A stretch of 35,704 nt of DNA from the NCBI GenBank assembly GCA_019429465.1, contig JAHYIV010000031.1, positions 1 through 35,704 of the forward strand, given 5' to 3'. Position 1 is the first letter of the stretch. Each line of letters begins with the position of its first letter. Below the pieces are notes generated by a model. It worked only from the letters and a program-made list of their open reading frames with translations, was not told where the DNA came from and did no database searches. This stretch comes from Desulfoarculaceae bacterium. Its GTDB lineage: Bacteria; Desulfobacterota; Desulfobulbia; Desulfobulbales; Desulfocapsaceae. Below, one piece after another: positions 25,331 through 34,559 of the stretch. Both the position numbers and the translations under genes were made by a program.

Positions 25331-25798
25331 TTACCGCACTTTTTCCACCTTCAGGATCCGCTCCTTCAGGTCCTGTGAGAGTACCGCTATCACCCGTACC
25401 CGGTTCCCGGTTTCAATCGGTTCATCGGCCTGATAGCTCCAGGACTCCTCACCCAGCACCGGCACCGAAAAGGCCACCCGTCCCTTCTCCCCCGGGACCT
25501 GCGTCCGACTGGCGGCAATGCCGGTCTGGCCGATGGCCGCCTCTTCATCCACCAACAGGGACCTCATCTTTTTTCGCGGCACAAAAAGCCGAAACCAGAG
25601 AAAGGTAAAGCCGACACTGGAGAGTGAGAAGACCAGTATTTGCCACTTCAACGGAATCCCCGGGAGCAGGGCCAGGAGCAGACCGGTGACCACTGCCCCC
25701 AGGCCAAACCAGAAGATGGTGAATGAAGGCACCACCAGTTCCATAAGAACCAGGATTATTCCCAAAACAATCCAGTGCCACCAGAGGATATCTTCCAT
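25331..25798 (-). CDS. NfeD-family membrane protein
   Basis: This is a short NfeD (YbbK type) of 155 residues, with hydrophobic segments near residues 4-24 and 33-70 and a C-terminal OB-fold domain (GQTGIAASRTQVPGEKGRVA onward). It is the expected partner of the slipin encoded downstream. Three ATG codons lie in a row; the third (25798) has the best distance to AAGGA and starts MEDILWWHW, typical of the family. The usual tight nfeD-slipin pairing is broken by 264 bp of palindromes. Confidence 0.88.
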   Translation of the reverse strand: MEDILWWHWIVLGIILVLMELVVPSFTIFWFGLGAVVTGLLLALLPGIPLKWQILVFSLSSVGFTFLWFRLFVPRKKMRSLLVDEEAAIGQTGIAASRTQVPGEKGRVAFSVPVLGEESWSYQADEPIETGNRVRVIAVLSQDLKERILKVEKVR

Positions 25799-25916
25799 CA
25801 TCATTTCCTTATCGTTCCCTGCAAGTAATGCTGGTACCATTCAGCATAAATCATATCATATCCGGATCCCATATCCTGCACGGGAACCAGATACAACCGC
25901 CAGCCTGTCGCCAGGA

Positions 25917-28256
25917 TCAGGATCGGGGTTGCGCCAGGGCGCCCCGCACCGCTTCATAAAATTTGACAATGGTAAAGGGCTTTTCCAGAAATGCATAGTC
26001 CCGCTCCTGATTGTGGGACCAGTTATTTTTCTGGTCGGCATAACCGCTGCACAACAACACGTGCAGATCCGGTTGCGCCTCCAGCAACTTTTCAACAAAG
26101 GCAACCCCGTTCATGCCCGGTAACACAACATCACTGAGGACCAGATCAAAATCCCCTCCCTGCTCGGCAAAACGTGCCAGCCCCTCCTCCGCCGAGTCCG
26201 CCCCGGTAACGACATAGCCGTTTCGGCCCAGGGCGCTCAATTCAAGCTGGAGGATCATCTCATCGTCATCGACCACCAGAATCTTTTCTCCATGTCCCTG
26301 GAGCACTTCCGGATCGGGAACAACTTCCGCCTTCGCGGTCGCCATTGCTGAAACTGCCGGGAAATAGAGCCGGAAGTTCGCGCCCTGTCCCGGCTCACTG
26401 CAGACAGTGAGCCAGCCCTTATGGCTCTTAACCAGGCCATAGACGACGGACAGCCCGAGCCCGGTCCCTTTACCCACCTCCTTGGTCGTGTAAAAGGGCT
26501 CAAAGATGTGGGTGAGCAGATCCTCGCTCATGCCTACTCCGGTATCACTGACCGTAAGACAGACAAACCTGCCAGGCCGCGCCTCCGGGTGATGCCTACA
26601 GTACTGCTCATCGATCACGACGTTTTCAGTTTTCATGCGGAGAACACCCCCTTCGGGCATGGAGTCCCGGGCATTGACCGCCAGATTCATGACCACCTGA
26701 ACAATATTGCCGGCATCCCCCTCAATCCGCCAGCAGTCATCAGCAAAATTAAGGACAAGCCGGACATCCTCGCCAATGACCCGGCGCAGCATCTTCAACA
26801 GCTCGTCAATGGCGCCGGGCAGATCAATAGGGGTGAAGAGCTGCTGCTCTTTACGGCCAAACAACAGCAGCTGGCGAACAAGATCCGCAGCCCTTTTCCC
26901 GGCGATCTCGACCTGCCGCAATTCTTCCGCCACCGGCTCGGACGGAGAAAACCGTTTCTGGGCTATCTCCGTATAGCCCAGGATAACGCTGAGCAGATTA
27001 TTGAAATCATGGGCCACGCCGCCCGCCAGCTTGCCAACCGCCTCCATTTTCTGGGACTGCAACAGCTGGGCGGTTAACTCCTGCCGTTCGGTAATGTCCC
27101 TGGCCACTGCCATCAAGTAGTCCCCATCATCGGTTTCGGTGTAGACCACGCTCACCTCTACCGGAAACTCCGTACCGTCCGCGCACCGGTGAACCGACTC
27201 AAAGATCGCCGTACCCTCGGTCTTCATCCGGGCCACATGGGCCTGCCATCTTTCCATGGTGTCCATGGATGGATCCACGGCCCCAACCTGTTTCCGCAAA
27301 AAGTCGGCATGCCCGTACCCTATCCGCTCACAGGCCCGATCGTTGACGTCAATAAACCTGCCCGTTTCCGGATCAAGAATAAAGATACAATCATTGGAAC
27401 AATCAACAAGGGTCCGGAAAAGTTGCCGCTGTTTTTCCGCTTCCTTTCGTTTGCTGATATCGCGCAGTATCCAGACACGGGCAGAGACGTTGCCGGGCTC
27501 ATTCCTGATCGGAAAAACCGTATATTCGACAGCAATCCGCCCTCCTCCCCTGGAGATGGCCACCCCTTCCCCTTCGGCAATAACATTTCGACTGAGCCCA
27601 GCAATGATGCCCGCACCCGTCTTTGCCTCCAGATAAACGGTCGGACTCCTGCCACACAACTCCTCATCCGTATAGCCGAGGAGCCGGCCATGGGCAGGAT
27701 TCTGCCTGAGCACACAACCGGCAGTATCAACGATCGCCACGGCCTCGGTGGAGTTGTCAAAGATCAGTCGGTACAGCTCCAGCTCCCGCACCTTTTCATG
27801 GAGTTTTCTGGCAACACTGGTATCATACATCCGGAACAGGTTCAAGGGATCTTCCACCAGCTCATCAGGCACGGCCAGGATCTGTTCCTGGGCCTCCCGC
27901 ACCACCTCATCGATCAGGTGCAGAAATTCATCGGGCGCCACCGGTTTGAGGATATAACGGGAGGCGCCAAGGCCAATGGCCAGCCGTTCATCCTCAAGAT
28001 CGACATAGGTTGCCGTGTAGAAGACAAAGGGAATACGGTTCAGAATCTTGTCGTTTTTCACCTCAAAGCAGAACTTGTAGCCATCGAGCACCGGCATGAG
28101 GATATCGGAGATAATCAGATCAGGAGGGCACTTTCTTGCCCGCTCCAGTGCGTCCTGGCCATTGACCGCGGCATCGACCACATAGCCGGCAGCTTCCAGA
28201 TTTTTTTGCAGTACCATCCGGGAATCCACATCATCATCAGCTATCAGAATTCTCAT
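25917..28256 (-). CDS. Hybrid histidine kinase, REC-PAS-PAS-HisKA-HATPase-REC
   Basis: This is a soluble 779-residue kinase. The order is receiver (D51 in LIISDILMP), PAS (about 160-270), PAS (about 280-390, ending VARDITERQ), HisKA with H416 in [14 protein letters not shown], HATPase with N524 and the DTGVGM and GTGLGLS boxes, and a C-terminal receiver (D709 in [13 protein letters not shown]). The AHDFNN type of H-box is common in NtrB-like kinases of this phylum. The start at 28256 is chosen because MRILIADDD begins the receiver; the longer frame is not receiver-like. It lies 67 bp downstream of a lone receiver gene and is probably cotranscribed with it. Confidence 0.92.
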   Translation of the reverse strand: MRILIADDDVDSRMVLQKNLEAAGYVVDAAVNGQDALERARKCPPDLIISDILMPVLDGYKFCFEVKNDKILNRIPFVFYTATYVDLEDERLAIGLGASRYILKPVAPDEFLHLIDEVVREAQEQILAVPDELVEDPLNLFRMYDTSVARKLHEKVRELELYRLIFDNSTEAVAIVDTAGCVLRQNPAHGRLLGYTDEELCGRSPTVYLEAKTGAGIIAGLSRNVIAEGEGVAISRGGGRIAVEYTVFPIRNEPGNVSARVWILRDISKRKEAEKQRQLFRTLVDCSNDCIFILDPETGRFIDVNDRACERIGYGHADFLRKQVGAVDPSMDTMERWQAHVARMKTEGTAIFESVHRCADGTEFPVEVSVVYTETDDGDYLMAVARDITERQELTAQLLQSQKMEAVGKLAGGVAHDFNNLLSVILGYTEIAQKRFSPSEPVAEELRQVEIAGKRAADLVRQLLLFGRKEQQLFTPIDLPGAIDELLKMLRRVIGEDVRLVLNFADDCWRIEGDAGNIVQVVMNLAVNARDSMPEGGVLRMKTENVVIDEQYCRHHPEARPGRFVCLTVSDTGVGMSEDLLTHIFEPFYTTKEVGKGTGLGLSVVYGLVKSHKGWLTVCSEPGQGANFRLYFPAVSAMATAKAEVVPDPEVLQGHGEKILVVDDDEMILQLELSALGRNGYVVTGADSAEEGLARFAEQGGDFDLVLSDVVLPGMNGVAFVEKLLEAQPDLHVLLCSGYADQKNNWSHNQERDYAFLEKPFTIVKFYEAVRGALAQPRS

Positions 28257-28323
28257 CTTTTCACCATAAACAAAGGGGCAAAGGCGCAGAGAGGGCAAGG
28301 GCTCTCTGCTTTGTGCCTGTTTT

Positions 28324-28698
28324 TCAACACCTTGATTGCAGGATCTCTCGGATCTGGTCCATGACAATCATCGGGTCGATGGGCTTTTCGATATAGCCGT
28401 TACAACCGGCGGCGAGCAGGCGGGCCCGGTCGCCGCTCATGGCGTAGGAGGTCATGGCGATGATCGGTATGGCGCCGTTGACCTCCGAGTTGCGGATAAT
28501 CCTCAGCACCTCGTCGCCGTTGATATCCGGCAACTGGATATCAAGGATGATAAAATCGGGCCGGGGATGAGCCAGGGCCAGCTCGACGCCCTTTCTCCCG
28601 GTTTCAGCCTCAATGGTGTCGATGTTGTTTTTGTTGAGGATAAAGGTGATAAGCCTCATATTATCCGGCGTGTCTTCGATAATCAATGCCCTGGTCAT
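28324..28698 (-). CDS. Single-domain response regulator, CheY/DivK-like
   Basis: This 124-residue receiver has the acidic pair ED at 8-9, acceptor D53 in FIILDIQLPDING, a T/S switch in MTSYAM and the KP lysine in GYIEKPIDP. TPDN near the N-terminus and MSGDRARLLAAGCNGYIEKP resemble the DivK subgroup. AAGGA precedes the start at 28698 by seven bases; a longer start at 28716 is less likely. It is followed by the REC-PAS-PAS kinase and preceded by remains of a sensor gene. Confidence 0.9.
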   Translation of the reverse strand: MTRALIIEDTPDNMRLITFILNKNNIDTIEAETGRKGVELALAHPRPDFIILDIQLPDINGDEVLRIIRNSEVNGAIPIIAMTSYAMSGDRARLLAAGCNGYIEKPIDPMIVMDQIREILQSRC

Positions 28699-28712
28699 TA
28701 TTTTTCCTTGTT

Positions 28713-29261
28713 TCACTCTCCCGCTTTCACCTCCTGACCAGGCAGCGCTCTCAATCCCCTGCTTTCATTTTTCAGTTCGACCATACGCAATTCCCTGAAC
28801 CCCTCCCGCTCGCGCGCTTCCTGCTGCAAACGGTCCCTGGCCACGACAAGATCCGCCGTCCTCGCCCGAACCCGGTCCTCAAGTTGCACCTTAGCACCAC
28901 TACCCGCAAACGCCTCGCGAAAACGAGCAAGATTTTTAGGGTTCACAGGAAAGAGGGTTAAAAAATCATACCCAAGCAAGTGAAAGATCAGCGCACCCCT
29001 TGATTGTTCAAGGCACAGGGCAATAAGTCCATCGGGGTACTGTTGGCGTAAGGAAAGCAGCCATTCATTCAACGCTTCAGGGGTATGGGTTATTACTTGA
29101 TGAACCGGCTTGCCTCCATCACCAGATGAGATGCTTACATCATGTTTTTTATCAGCCCAGTCAACCCCAACAAATGCTGCGAAACCCCGATGTTGCCAAG
29201 GATCGCCAAAAAATCTTGTTCTCTTTGAGGCAGAAGCTGTGATGCCTGCGCACAGAGTCAA
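28713..29261 (-). pseudogene. Chimera of an IS110-family transposase fragment and a sensor-protein tail
   Basis: The open frame of 182 codons joins two unrelated pieces. From 29261 to about 28894 it is the N-terminal part of an IS110-family (DEDD) transposase: FVGVDWADKKHDVSIS holds the first catalytic Asp, CLEQSRGAL the Glu, and LFPVNPKNLARFREAF is typical. The match stops after AGSGAK, just where a KxDxxDA motif should follow. From there the frame reads as the C-terminal end of a sensor protein (LEDRVRARTADLVVARDRLQ). The start is a TTG with no ribosome site. The product is unlikely to work. It probably records insertion and decay of an IS110 element in a sensor gene. Confidence 0.75.
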
Positions 29262-29269
29262 AAAGGCCT

Positions 29270-29350
29270 GTCATTTCGAGCGACTGCGAGAAAAAACTCT
29301 CATCTTAACAATTTAATACTATTAAGATTTCTCCAGATAAGCGAAATGAC
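29270..29350. repeat. REP-like imperfect inverted repeat
   Basis: GTCATTTCG at the left and CGAAATGAC at the right enclose imperfectly paired GAGAAA/TTTCTC and TCTTAA/TTAAGA segments over 81 bp. This belongs to a widespread type of intergenic REP-like hairpin starting TGTCATTTCGAGCG. The rest of the 29262-29754 spacer shows no gene I can support, apart from the repeat at 29681. Confidence 0.7.
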
Positions 29351-29680
29351 GTTACTATACTCTGTTTTTTCTGCGGGACCATCAACTATTGACAGAGCTA
29401 AACCGGAGGATCATTGCCTTACGGATTGGATACCAGGAGACAGGGAAGGGACAGCGGCATACATTTTTTTTGACTGGCGGGCCAACTATGCCTGGAACTG
29501 CATCCTGTTCCTTGAGGCACTCCGCAGAGAATTGTTGTAAAATAAATACGAACAGGGTAAATGGCAATCCCAGCTTATCGTTAACTGGAAAATAGCAGCA
29601 AGAGAGTGAGGCAGGCGCGAGGGGATGGCGATGGCGAGCAGGCGCCAGGCAGGGTTGGAACAGAGAAGAAGACTCCCCTA

Positions 29681-29757
29681 ACCCCGATGAACGGGAGAAG
29701 TGCCTTTTGCAGATTATTTTCTGGCAAAAAAACAAGAAAATAATCTGTAAGACACTA
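29681..29757 (+). repeat. 76-bp two-hairpin repeat, copy 3
   Basis: It starts ACCCCGATGAACGGGAGAAG, and the long stem is CAGATTATTTTCTGG with CAAGAAAATAATCTG around an A-run. Its end overlaps the stop codon of the 69-residue ORF at 29755-29964, so the element lies at the 3' end of that gene. Confidence 0.88.
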
Positions 29758-29964
29758 ATAGACACGGGGACGGACGGCCAGGATCGAGGATTCCTTCTTG
29801 TCATCAAGCATCTTGCGGAGCAGCTGCAGTTCCGCCCGGGACTGACGCAACTCCTCAAGCGCATCATCCCTGCTGCTCACGGACAGGGCCTCACATTGTG
29901 CTTCAAGGCGAGCGACATCCTGCCGGGAGCGATACAGCTCTAAGGCCAGTAACTTAATTGACAT
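29755..29964 (-). CDS. Small coiled-coil ORF, function unknown
   Basis: The predicted 69-residue product is charged and largely helical (MSIKLLALELYRSRQDVARL start; leucine-rich heptads to about residue 55), with no signal peptide or membrane segment. The stop codon is supplied by the end of a 76-bp repeat, so the C-terminal RPRVY may be altered. AGGT lies about nine bases before the ATG. I do not recognise a family. It is followed in direction of transcription by the repeat. Confidence 0.5.
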   Translation of the reverse strand: MSIKLLALELYRSRQDVARLEAQCEALSVSSRDDALEELRQSRAELQLLRKMLDDKKESSILAVRPRVY

Positions 29965-30014
29965 GCCAACAGAACCTGCGAGTCAAAGGACTTATGAAGA
30001 AAAATGATGCCCCC

Positions 30015-30167
30015 CTAATCCTTATTGCTATCTGACTCATTCTGCTGCATCGCGATTTTATTAAAAAATTCACAATATTCCTGCACCAGTATTTTCCGGT
30101 CAGCGGGAGACATCTTAAAATAAAAAGGACTCAGCATAAGAATACTGACGGCTTCCTGAATTGTCAT
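30015..30167 (-). CDS. Small ORF of 50 residues, function unknown
   Basis: The start at 30167 follows a strong AAAGGAGG site eight bases upstream, which is the main reason to believe it. The product (MTIQEAVSILMLSPFYFKMS...) is a mixed amphipathic helix protein ending in a polar tail. It is upstream of the 69-residue ORF by about 50 bp on the same strand, so they may form a small operon. No family was recognised. Confidence 0.55.
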   Translation of the reverse strand: MTIQEAVSILMLSPFYFKMSPADRKILVQEYCEFFNKIAMQQNESDSNKD

Positions 30168-30597
30168 AGCCGGTTCCTCCTTTCTTTTTTCCAAAAACAC
30201 AAGAAGATTCACACGGTCTGCTGCTACTCTCTTCGGACCATCTCTACTAATTATGTATCACAAAAAAGAGAGTATTGCAAAAGACTTAGTCAGATAGCTG
30301 TCAAGCAAAATAGTTATCACAAGATGAAACAAGGGTTGAGCCTGAACAGCATCAACCCTTGATGGCGTCGTAAAAAGTCGTCAACTGCTTCGTTGCTGCA
30401 GGTAAGCGAGCTTGCGAGACTCCGAATTATCTCGTCACTGCGGCGTACTCAAGTACGCCTCATTCCTCGAAATTTGCGCGCCTCGCATTTGACGCTTTTT
30501 ACTTAGCCATCCCAGAAATTGAGTTTTTACGAAACCATCAACCCTTGTCTTGAAAGCGCCCTCTGCAACCTGCAGAATATCAGCAGCCGCCGATCCC
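30168..30597. other. Spacer holding MITE-A copy 2 and a split hairpin
   Basis: No gene is supported in these 430 bases. Most of it is MITE-A (30362-30535) with its flanking 12-bp repeats. A hairpin CAAGGGTTGA ... TCAACCCTTG (30331-30361) lies at the left edge; its right arm is the sequence duplicated by the insertion. Confidence 0.6.
30362..30535 (+). mobile_element. MITE-A, copy 2 (174 bp, non-coding)
   Basis: This is the second copy of the element at 15356-15527, in opposite orientation, with only a few differences. It starts ATGGCGTCGTAAAAAGTCG and ends GTTTTTACGAAAC. The flanks are CATCAACCCTTG at 30350-30361 and 30536-30547, a 12-bp direct repeat different from that of copy 1. The inner arms GTAAAAAGTCGTCAA and its near-complement TTGACGCTTTTTAC, plus a GCGTACTCAAGTACGC palindrome, could fold. 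It lies between the small ORFs and the 3' end of yajC. Confidence 0.87.
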
Positions 30598-30909
30598 TCA
30601 GCCGCCAGCCTTGGCAGGGGCAGCTACTACGTTCGAGCTTTCAGGGCCGGCAATAGCAGAACGGGAGACCTTGACGCGGACGTCCTGAGCGATCTCCAGG
30701 GTAACAACAGTATCCGTCAACCCGGTGATCGTGCCAAGAATACCGCCTTTGGTGATAACCTTGTTGCCATTTTTCAGTTCATTTAAAAATTGCTGATGGG
30801 CCTTGGCCTGTTTCTGTTGCGGCCTGATCAGCAGAAAGTAAAAAACGACAAAGATAAGAATAAGAGGGATAAAAGAGACGAATCCACTTCCCGCTCCGGT
30901 TGCTTCCAT
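30598..30909 (-). CDS. yajC: Preprotein translocase accessory subunit YajC
   Basis: YajC is a small inner-membrane protein of the SecDF-YajC complex. The 103-residue product has one membrane segment (FVSFIPLILIFVVFYFLLI), followed by the signature RPQQKQAKAHQQFLNELKNG and the GxxVxTxGGIxGxI motif (GNKVITKGGILGTI). GGAGG precedes the ATG. It follows tgt, as usual, but secD and secF do not follow; the next bases are a hairpin and a MITE-A copy. Confidence 0.95.
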   Translation of the reverse strand: MEATGAGSGFVSFIPLILIFVVFYFLLIRPQQKQAKAHQQFLNELKNGNKVITKGGILGTITGLTDTVVTLEIAQDVRVKVSRSAIAGPESSNVVAAPAKAGG

Positions 30910-30981
30910 AATAATTCCTCCAAAAAATTTGTAAGGTAAACTACTCTCTCGACTTTTATCAGATTAAAAAGATTATGTTAA

Positions 30982-32205
<1,224 letters not shown>

Positions 32206-32239
32206 TCAGAGATAATACAGAGGTTATGGCAGCAAAGAA

Positions 32240-32261
32240 CGACCCACCGGGTCATCCCTAC
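32240..32261. repeat. Solo arm related to the inverted repeat at 34416-34506
   Basis: CGACCCACCGGGTCATCCCTAC differs from the right arm of the element at 34487-34506 at about two positions. The partner arm is missing, so it is probably a decayed copy. Confidence 0.5.
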
Positions 32262-32429
32262 GGTCCGCCTGGACGGCTGTACTATATTAATGATCCATTT
32301 TTTTTTCAACTCCCATATATTGTCACCCTCATCCGGCGTGATCTTGGCCTCGATGGACAGCGGGGATAAAATTTTGTACTTGGCCGCAAAGCCGCATGGC
32401 CAGGACTGAAAAAAAAAGAGGATAATTAG

Positions 32430-32458
32430 TTGACATGGAAATAAAAATGCATTAGTAC
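32430..32458 (+). promoter_or_regulatory. Possible promoter of the porin gene
   Basis: TTGACA at 32430-32435 is followed after 17 bases by TAGTAC, a weak -10. The leader would be about 250 bases long and include the 76-bp repeat copy 4 and a perfect hairpin. Support is modest. Confidence 0.35.
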
Positions 32459-32500
32459 AAATTATTGTAAATGATTATTGCTATATTTGAATATGATCTA

Positions 32501-32573
32501 ACCCCGATGAACGGAATAAGTGCCTTACAAATTATTTTCTGGCAAAAAAACAAGAAAACAATCTGTAAGGCTA
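32501..32573 (+). repeat. 76-bp two-hairpin repeat, copy 4
   Basis: It starts ACCCCGATGAACGGAATAAG. The stem here reads GCCTTACAAATTATTTTCT with AGAAAACAATCTGTAAGGC: the TTTTGC of other copies is replaced by TTAC, which improves pairing with the right arm. It lies in the leader of the porin gene. Confidence 0.85.
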
Positions 32574-32609
32574 AAAACTAGATTCAATGAAAGTGTTGGA
32601 ACTGCTTGG

Positions 32610-32639
32610 CACCCCTGTTCGTTTATGCGAACAGGGGTG
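32610..32639. promoter_or_regulatory. Perfect hairpin in the porin leader
   Basis: CACCCCTGTTCG and CGAACAGGGGTG form a 12-bp stem with a six-base loop, 75 bases before the porin start codon. It is followed by GATTTTGA, so it could be an attenuator-like terminator, an mRNA stabiliser or an operator. Confidence 0.5.
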
Positions 32640-32714
32640 GATTTTGAATGCGACCCGGAATCCCAGAAGGATCCCGGAATCGTTAACAACGAAACAAAGA
32701 GAAGGAGAAAAAAA

Positions 32715-34253
32715 ATGGTGAAAAAATTTTCCATGCTGGCCCTTGCCGGCCTGCTGGCCCTGCCGCTTGCTGCCTCTGCAGGTGTTGCCCCACAGCCAAC
32801 CAATGATCTTGATCGCAAGATCCAGGATCTGAGCGCCCAGCTTGACCAGTTGAAGTCACAGATGGCTGCCCAGGCCGAGGCCAATGCCGCCACCACCGCC
32901 AAGGTTGGCGCCCTCGACGAGACCGTTTCCAGCTTCAGTGATCGTGCCGATGACTGGGACCTGTCCGCCCGTTTTAAGCTCGACGGCGACTTCCGTACCC
33001 GTATGGATTTCTACAATGCCGAGACTGTTAGTGGAAGATCTCTCGACAACGACACCTCATTCACCAACCGCTTTCGTCTGAACATGCGTGTCGGCGTGAC
33101 CGAGAACGTCGAGTTCAAGGGCCGTCTGGCCATGTACAAGGCCTGGGGCATGGAGTCCGCATGGACCGATGCTTCCGGTACCGCCTGGCCGCAGTTTGAC
33201 GGCAACTCCACCCGCACCCCGTCCGACAATGCCCTGCGTGTTGACCGTGCCTTTGTCAACTTCAACAACATCGGCGGCGCACCCATCTGGTTCTCCATCG
33301 GTCGTCGTCCGACCACCGACGGCAATCCCTCCAATATTCGCATGAACCTCGACGAACGCAGCGGCACCCCGCTGATCATGGACTATGCCTTTGACGGTCT
33401 CTCCATGGGCTATGCCTATAGCTGGGGCGGAGATATAGGCACCGGTCGCGTTCGCATCTGTTATGGACGTGGTTTTGAGGATGGACTGCAGGTGGATGGC
33501 GACCCCATGGAAGATATGGATTTCGTAGGCTTGAGCTGGGATATCCTGAAGAAGGGTGACCGCTTCCTTTATGCCCAGTCCTTCCTGGCCACCAATATTG
33601 TTAATTACCCCAACTTCCAGGATCCTATCATTAATGACATGTTTGGTCTCATATCAGGCATGGGTGACCGGATCAACGTGGGTAACATCCAGCATTCCGG
33701 TATCACCTATATGGACAAGTTTGGCGACTTCAACTTCTTCGTTGCCGGCGGCTGGACCCGTACAGATCCCAACGACAACGGTATGTTCAATGACTATGCT
33801 GCCATGGCAATGGGTCAGATGGGCTATGGCCCAATAGTTGGTCCTAACACTGACAGCAAGAACGGCTATATGGCCCATGTCGGTATCCGTTATGATATCG
33901 ACCCGATCGGCCTCAAGCTTGGAGCTGAATGGAATTACGGTTCCGAGTACTGGATCGGATTCACCCCGGGACATGACGATCTCTATCAGTCCAAGATCGC
34001 TGCCCGCGGTAATGTCTTTGAGGTCTATGGTATCTATGACCTGCCCATGGGCGAGGCCATCTCCAAGTATGCCAAGACCTTCATGCGTCTCGGCTATCAG
34101 CGCTACGAGTATGACTATGCCGGTTCCAACGACTGGAACATGGCGCCTTATGACCTGAGTGACGCCGGAGATCTGGCGAAACTCGAGATGATGGGAATGG
34201 ATCCCATCGAGTCTGCCGATCAGATCTACCTGACCCTTGAGGTCACATTCTAG
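32715..34253 (+). CDS. Outer-membrane porin, DUF3373-like
   Basis: This is a predicted outer-membrane beta-barrel of 512 residues. The signal peptide is clear (MVKKFSMLALAGLLALPLAA, cleavage after ASA near residue 22). A short coiled coil follows (LDRKIQDLSAQLDQLKSQM), as in trimeric porins of this phylum. The rest alternates hydrophobic and polar residues, is rich in Gly, Asp and Tyr, and ends with TLEVTF, whose terminal Phe is the barrel-assembly signal. AAGGAG lies seven to eight bases before the ATG; an open frame continues upstream through a repeat and is not used. A terminator follows. The substrate is unknown. The codon pattern suggests high expression. Confidence 0.88.
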   Translation: MVKKFSMLALAGLLALPLAASAGVAPQPTNDLDRKIQDLSAQLDQLKSQMAAQAEANAATTAKVGALDETVSSFSDRADDWDLSARFKLDGDFRTRMDFYNAETVSGRSLDNDTSFTNRFRLNMRVGVTENVEFKGRLAMYKAWGMESAWTDASGTAWPQFDGNSTRTPSDNALRVDRAFVNFNNIGGAPIWFSIGRRPTTDGNPSNIRMNLDERSGTPLIMDYAFDGLSMGYAYSWGGDIGTGRVRICYGRGFEDGLQVDGDPMEDMDFVGLSWDILKKGDRFLYAQSFLATNIVNYPNFQDPIINDMFGLISGMGDRINVGNIQHSGITYMDKFGDFNFFVAGGWTRTDPNDNGMFNDYAAMAMGQMGYGPIVGPNTDSKNGYMAHVGIRYDIDPIGLKLGAEWNYGSEYWIGFTPGHDDLYQSKIAARGNVFEVYGIYDLPMGEAISKYAKTFMRLGYQRYEYDYAGSNDWNMAPYDLSDAGDLAKLEMMGMDPIESADQIYLTLEVTF

Positions 34254-34330
34254 GCTCTTGGGCAAAAAACGGGTCCTTTTGATCATGGGGTGAATACCTC
34301 CTGATCAAACCGTTCTGTTGGTGAGTATTC

Positions 34331-34366
34331 GGGGAAGGTTCCAGTCATGGGACCTTCCCCTTTTTT
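34331..34366 (+). terminator. Rho-independent terminator of the porin gene
   Basis: GGGGAAGGT and ACCTTCCCC pair around a short loop and are followed by six T. It lies 77 bp after the porin stop. The spacer 34254-34559 otherwise holds only the inverted repeat at 34416-34506. Confidence 0.9.
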
Positions 34367-34415
34367 ATTTTTTACAGCCAGTGATGCCATACTCTTCAGG
34401 TAATCTAAAAAGATC

Positions 34416-34506
34416 GTAGGGGCGACCCGGTGGGTCGCCCGTGGTGCAATCAAGCAACAATGTGGGTATCCGGGGCGGCACTGGCTACCCACCGGGTCGC
34501 CCCTAC
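34416..34506. repeat. 91-bp element with 20-bp perfect inverted ends
   Basis: The arms GTAGGGGCGACCCGGTGGGT and ACCCACCGGGTCGCCCCTAC are exact complements, separated by 51 bases. Elements beginning GTAGGGGCGACC are common intergenic repeats in several bacterial phyla. There is no obvious flanking direct repeat. It lies between the porin terminator and pgeF. Confidence 0.85.
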
Positions 34507-34559
34507 CTTCATAGTATCCAACCGATTGAGCAAATAAAATCATATCTACGGAAAACCCG

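Noticed and set aside
27189..28364. Plus-strand open frame of 391 codons
   Set aside because: It is antisense to the REC-PAS-PAS hybrid kinase, whose domains account for the region.
29346..29540. Plus-strand open frame of 64 codons
   Set aside because: It starts inside the REP-like palindrome, has no ribosome site and no recognisable sequence.
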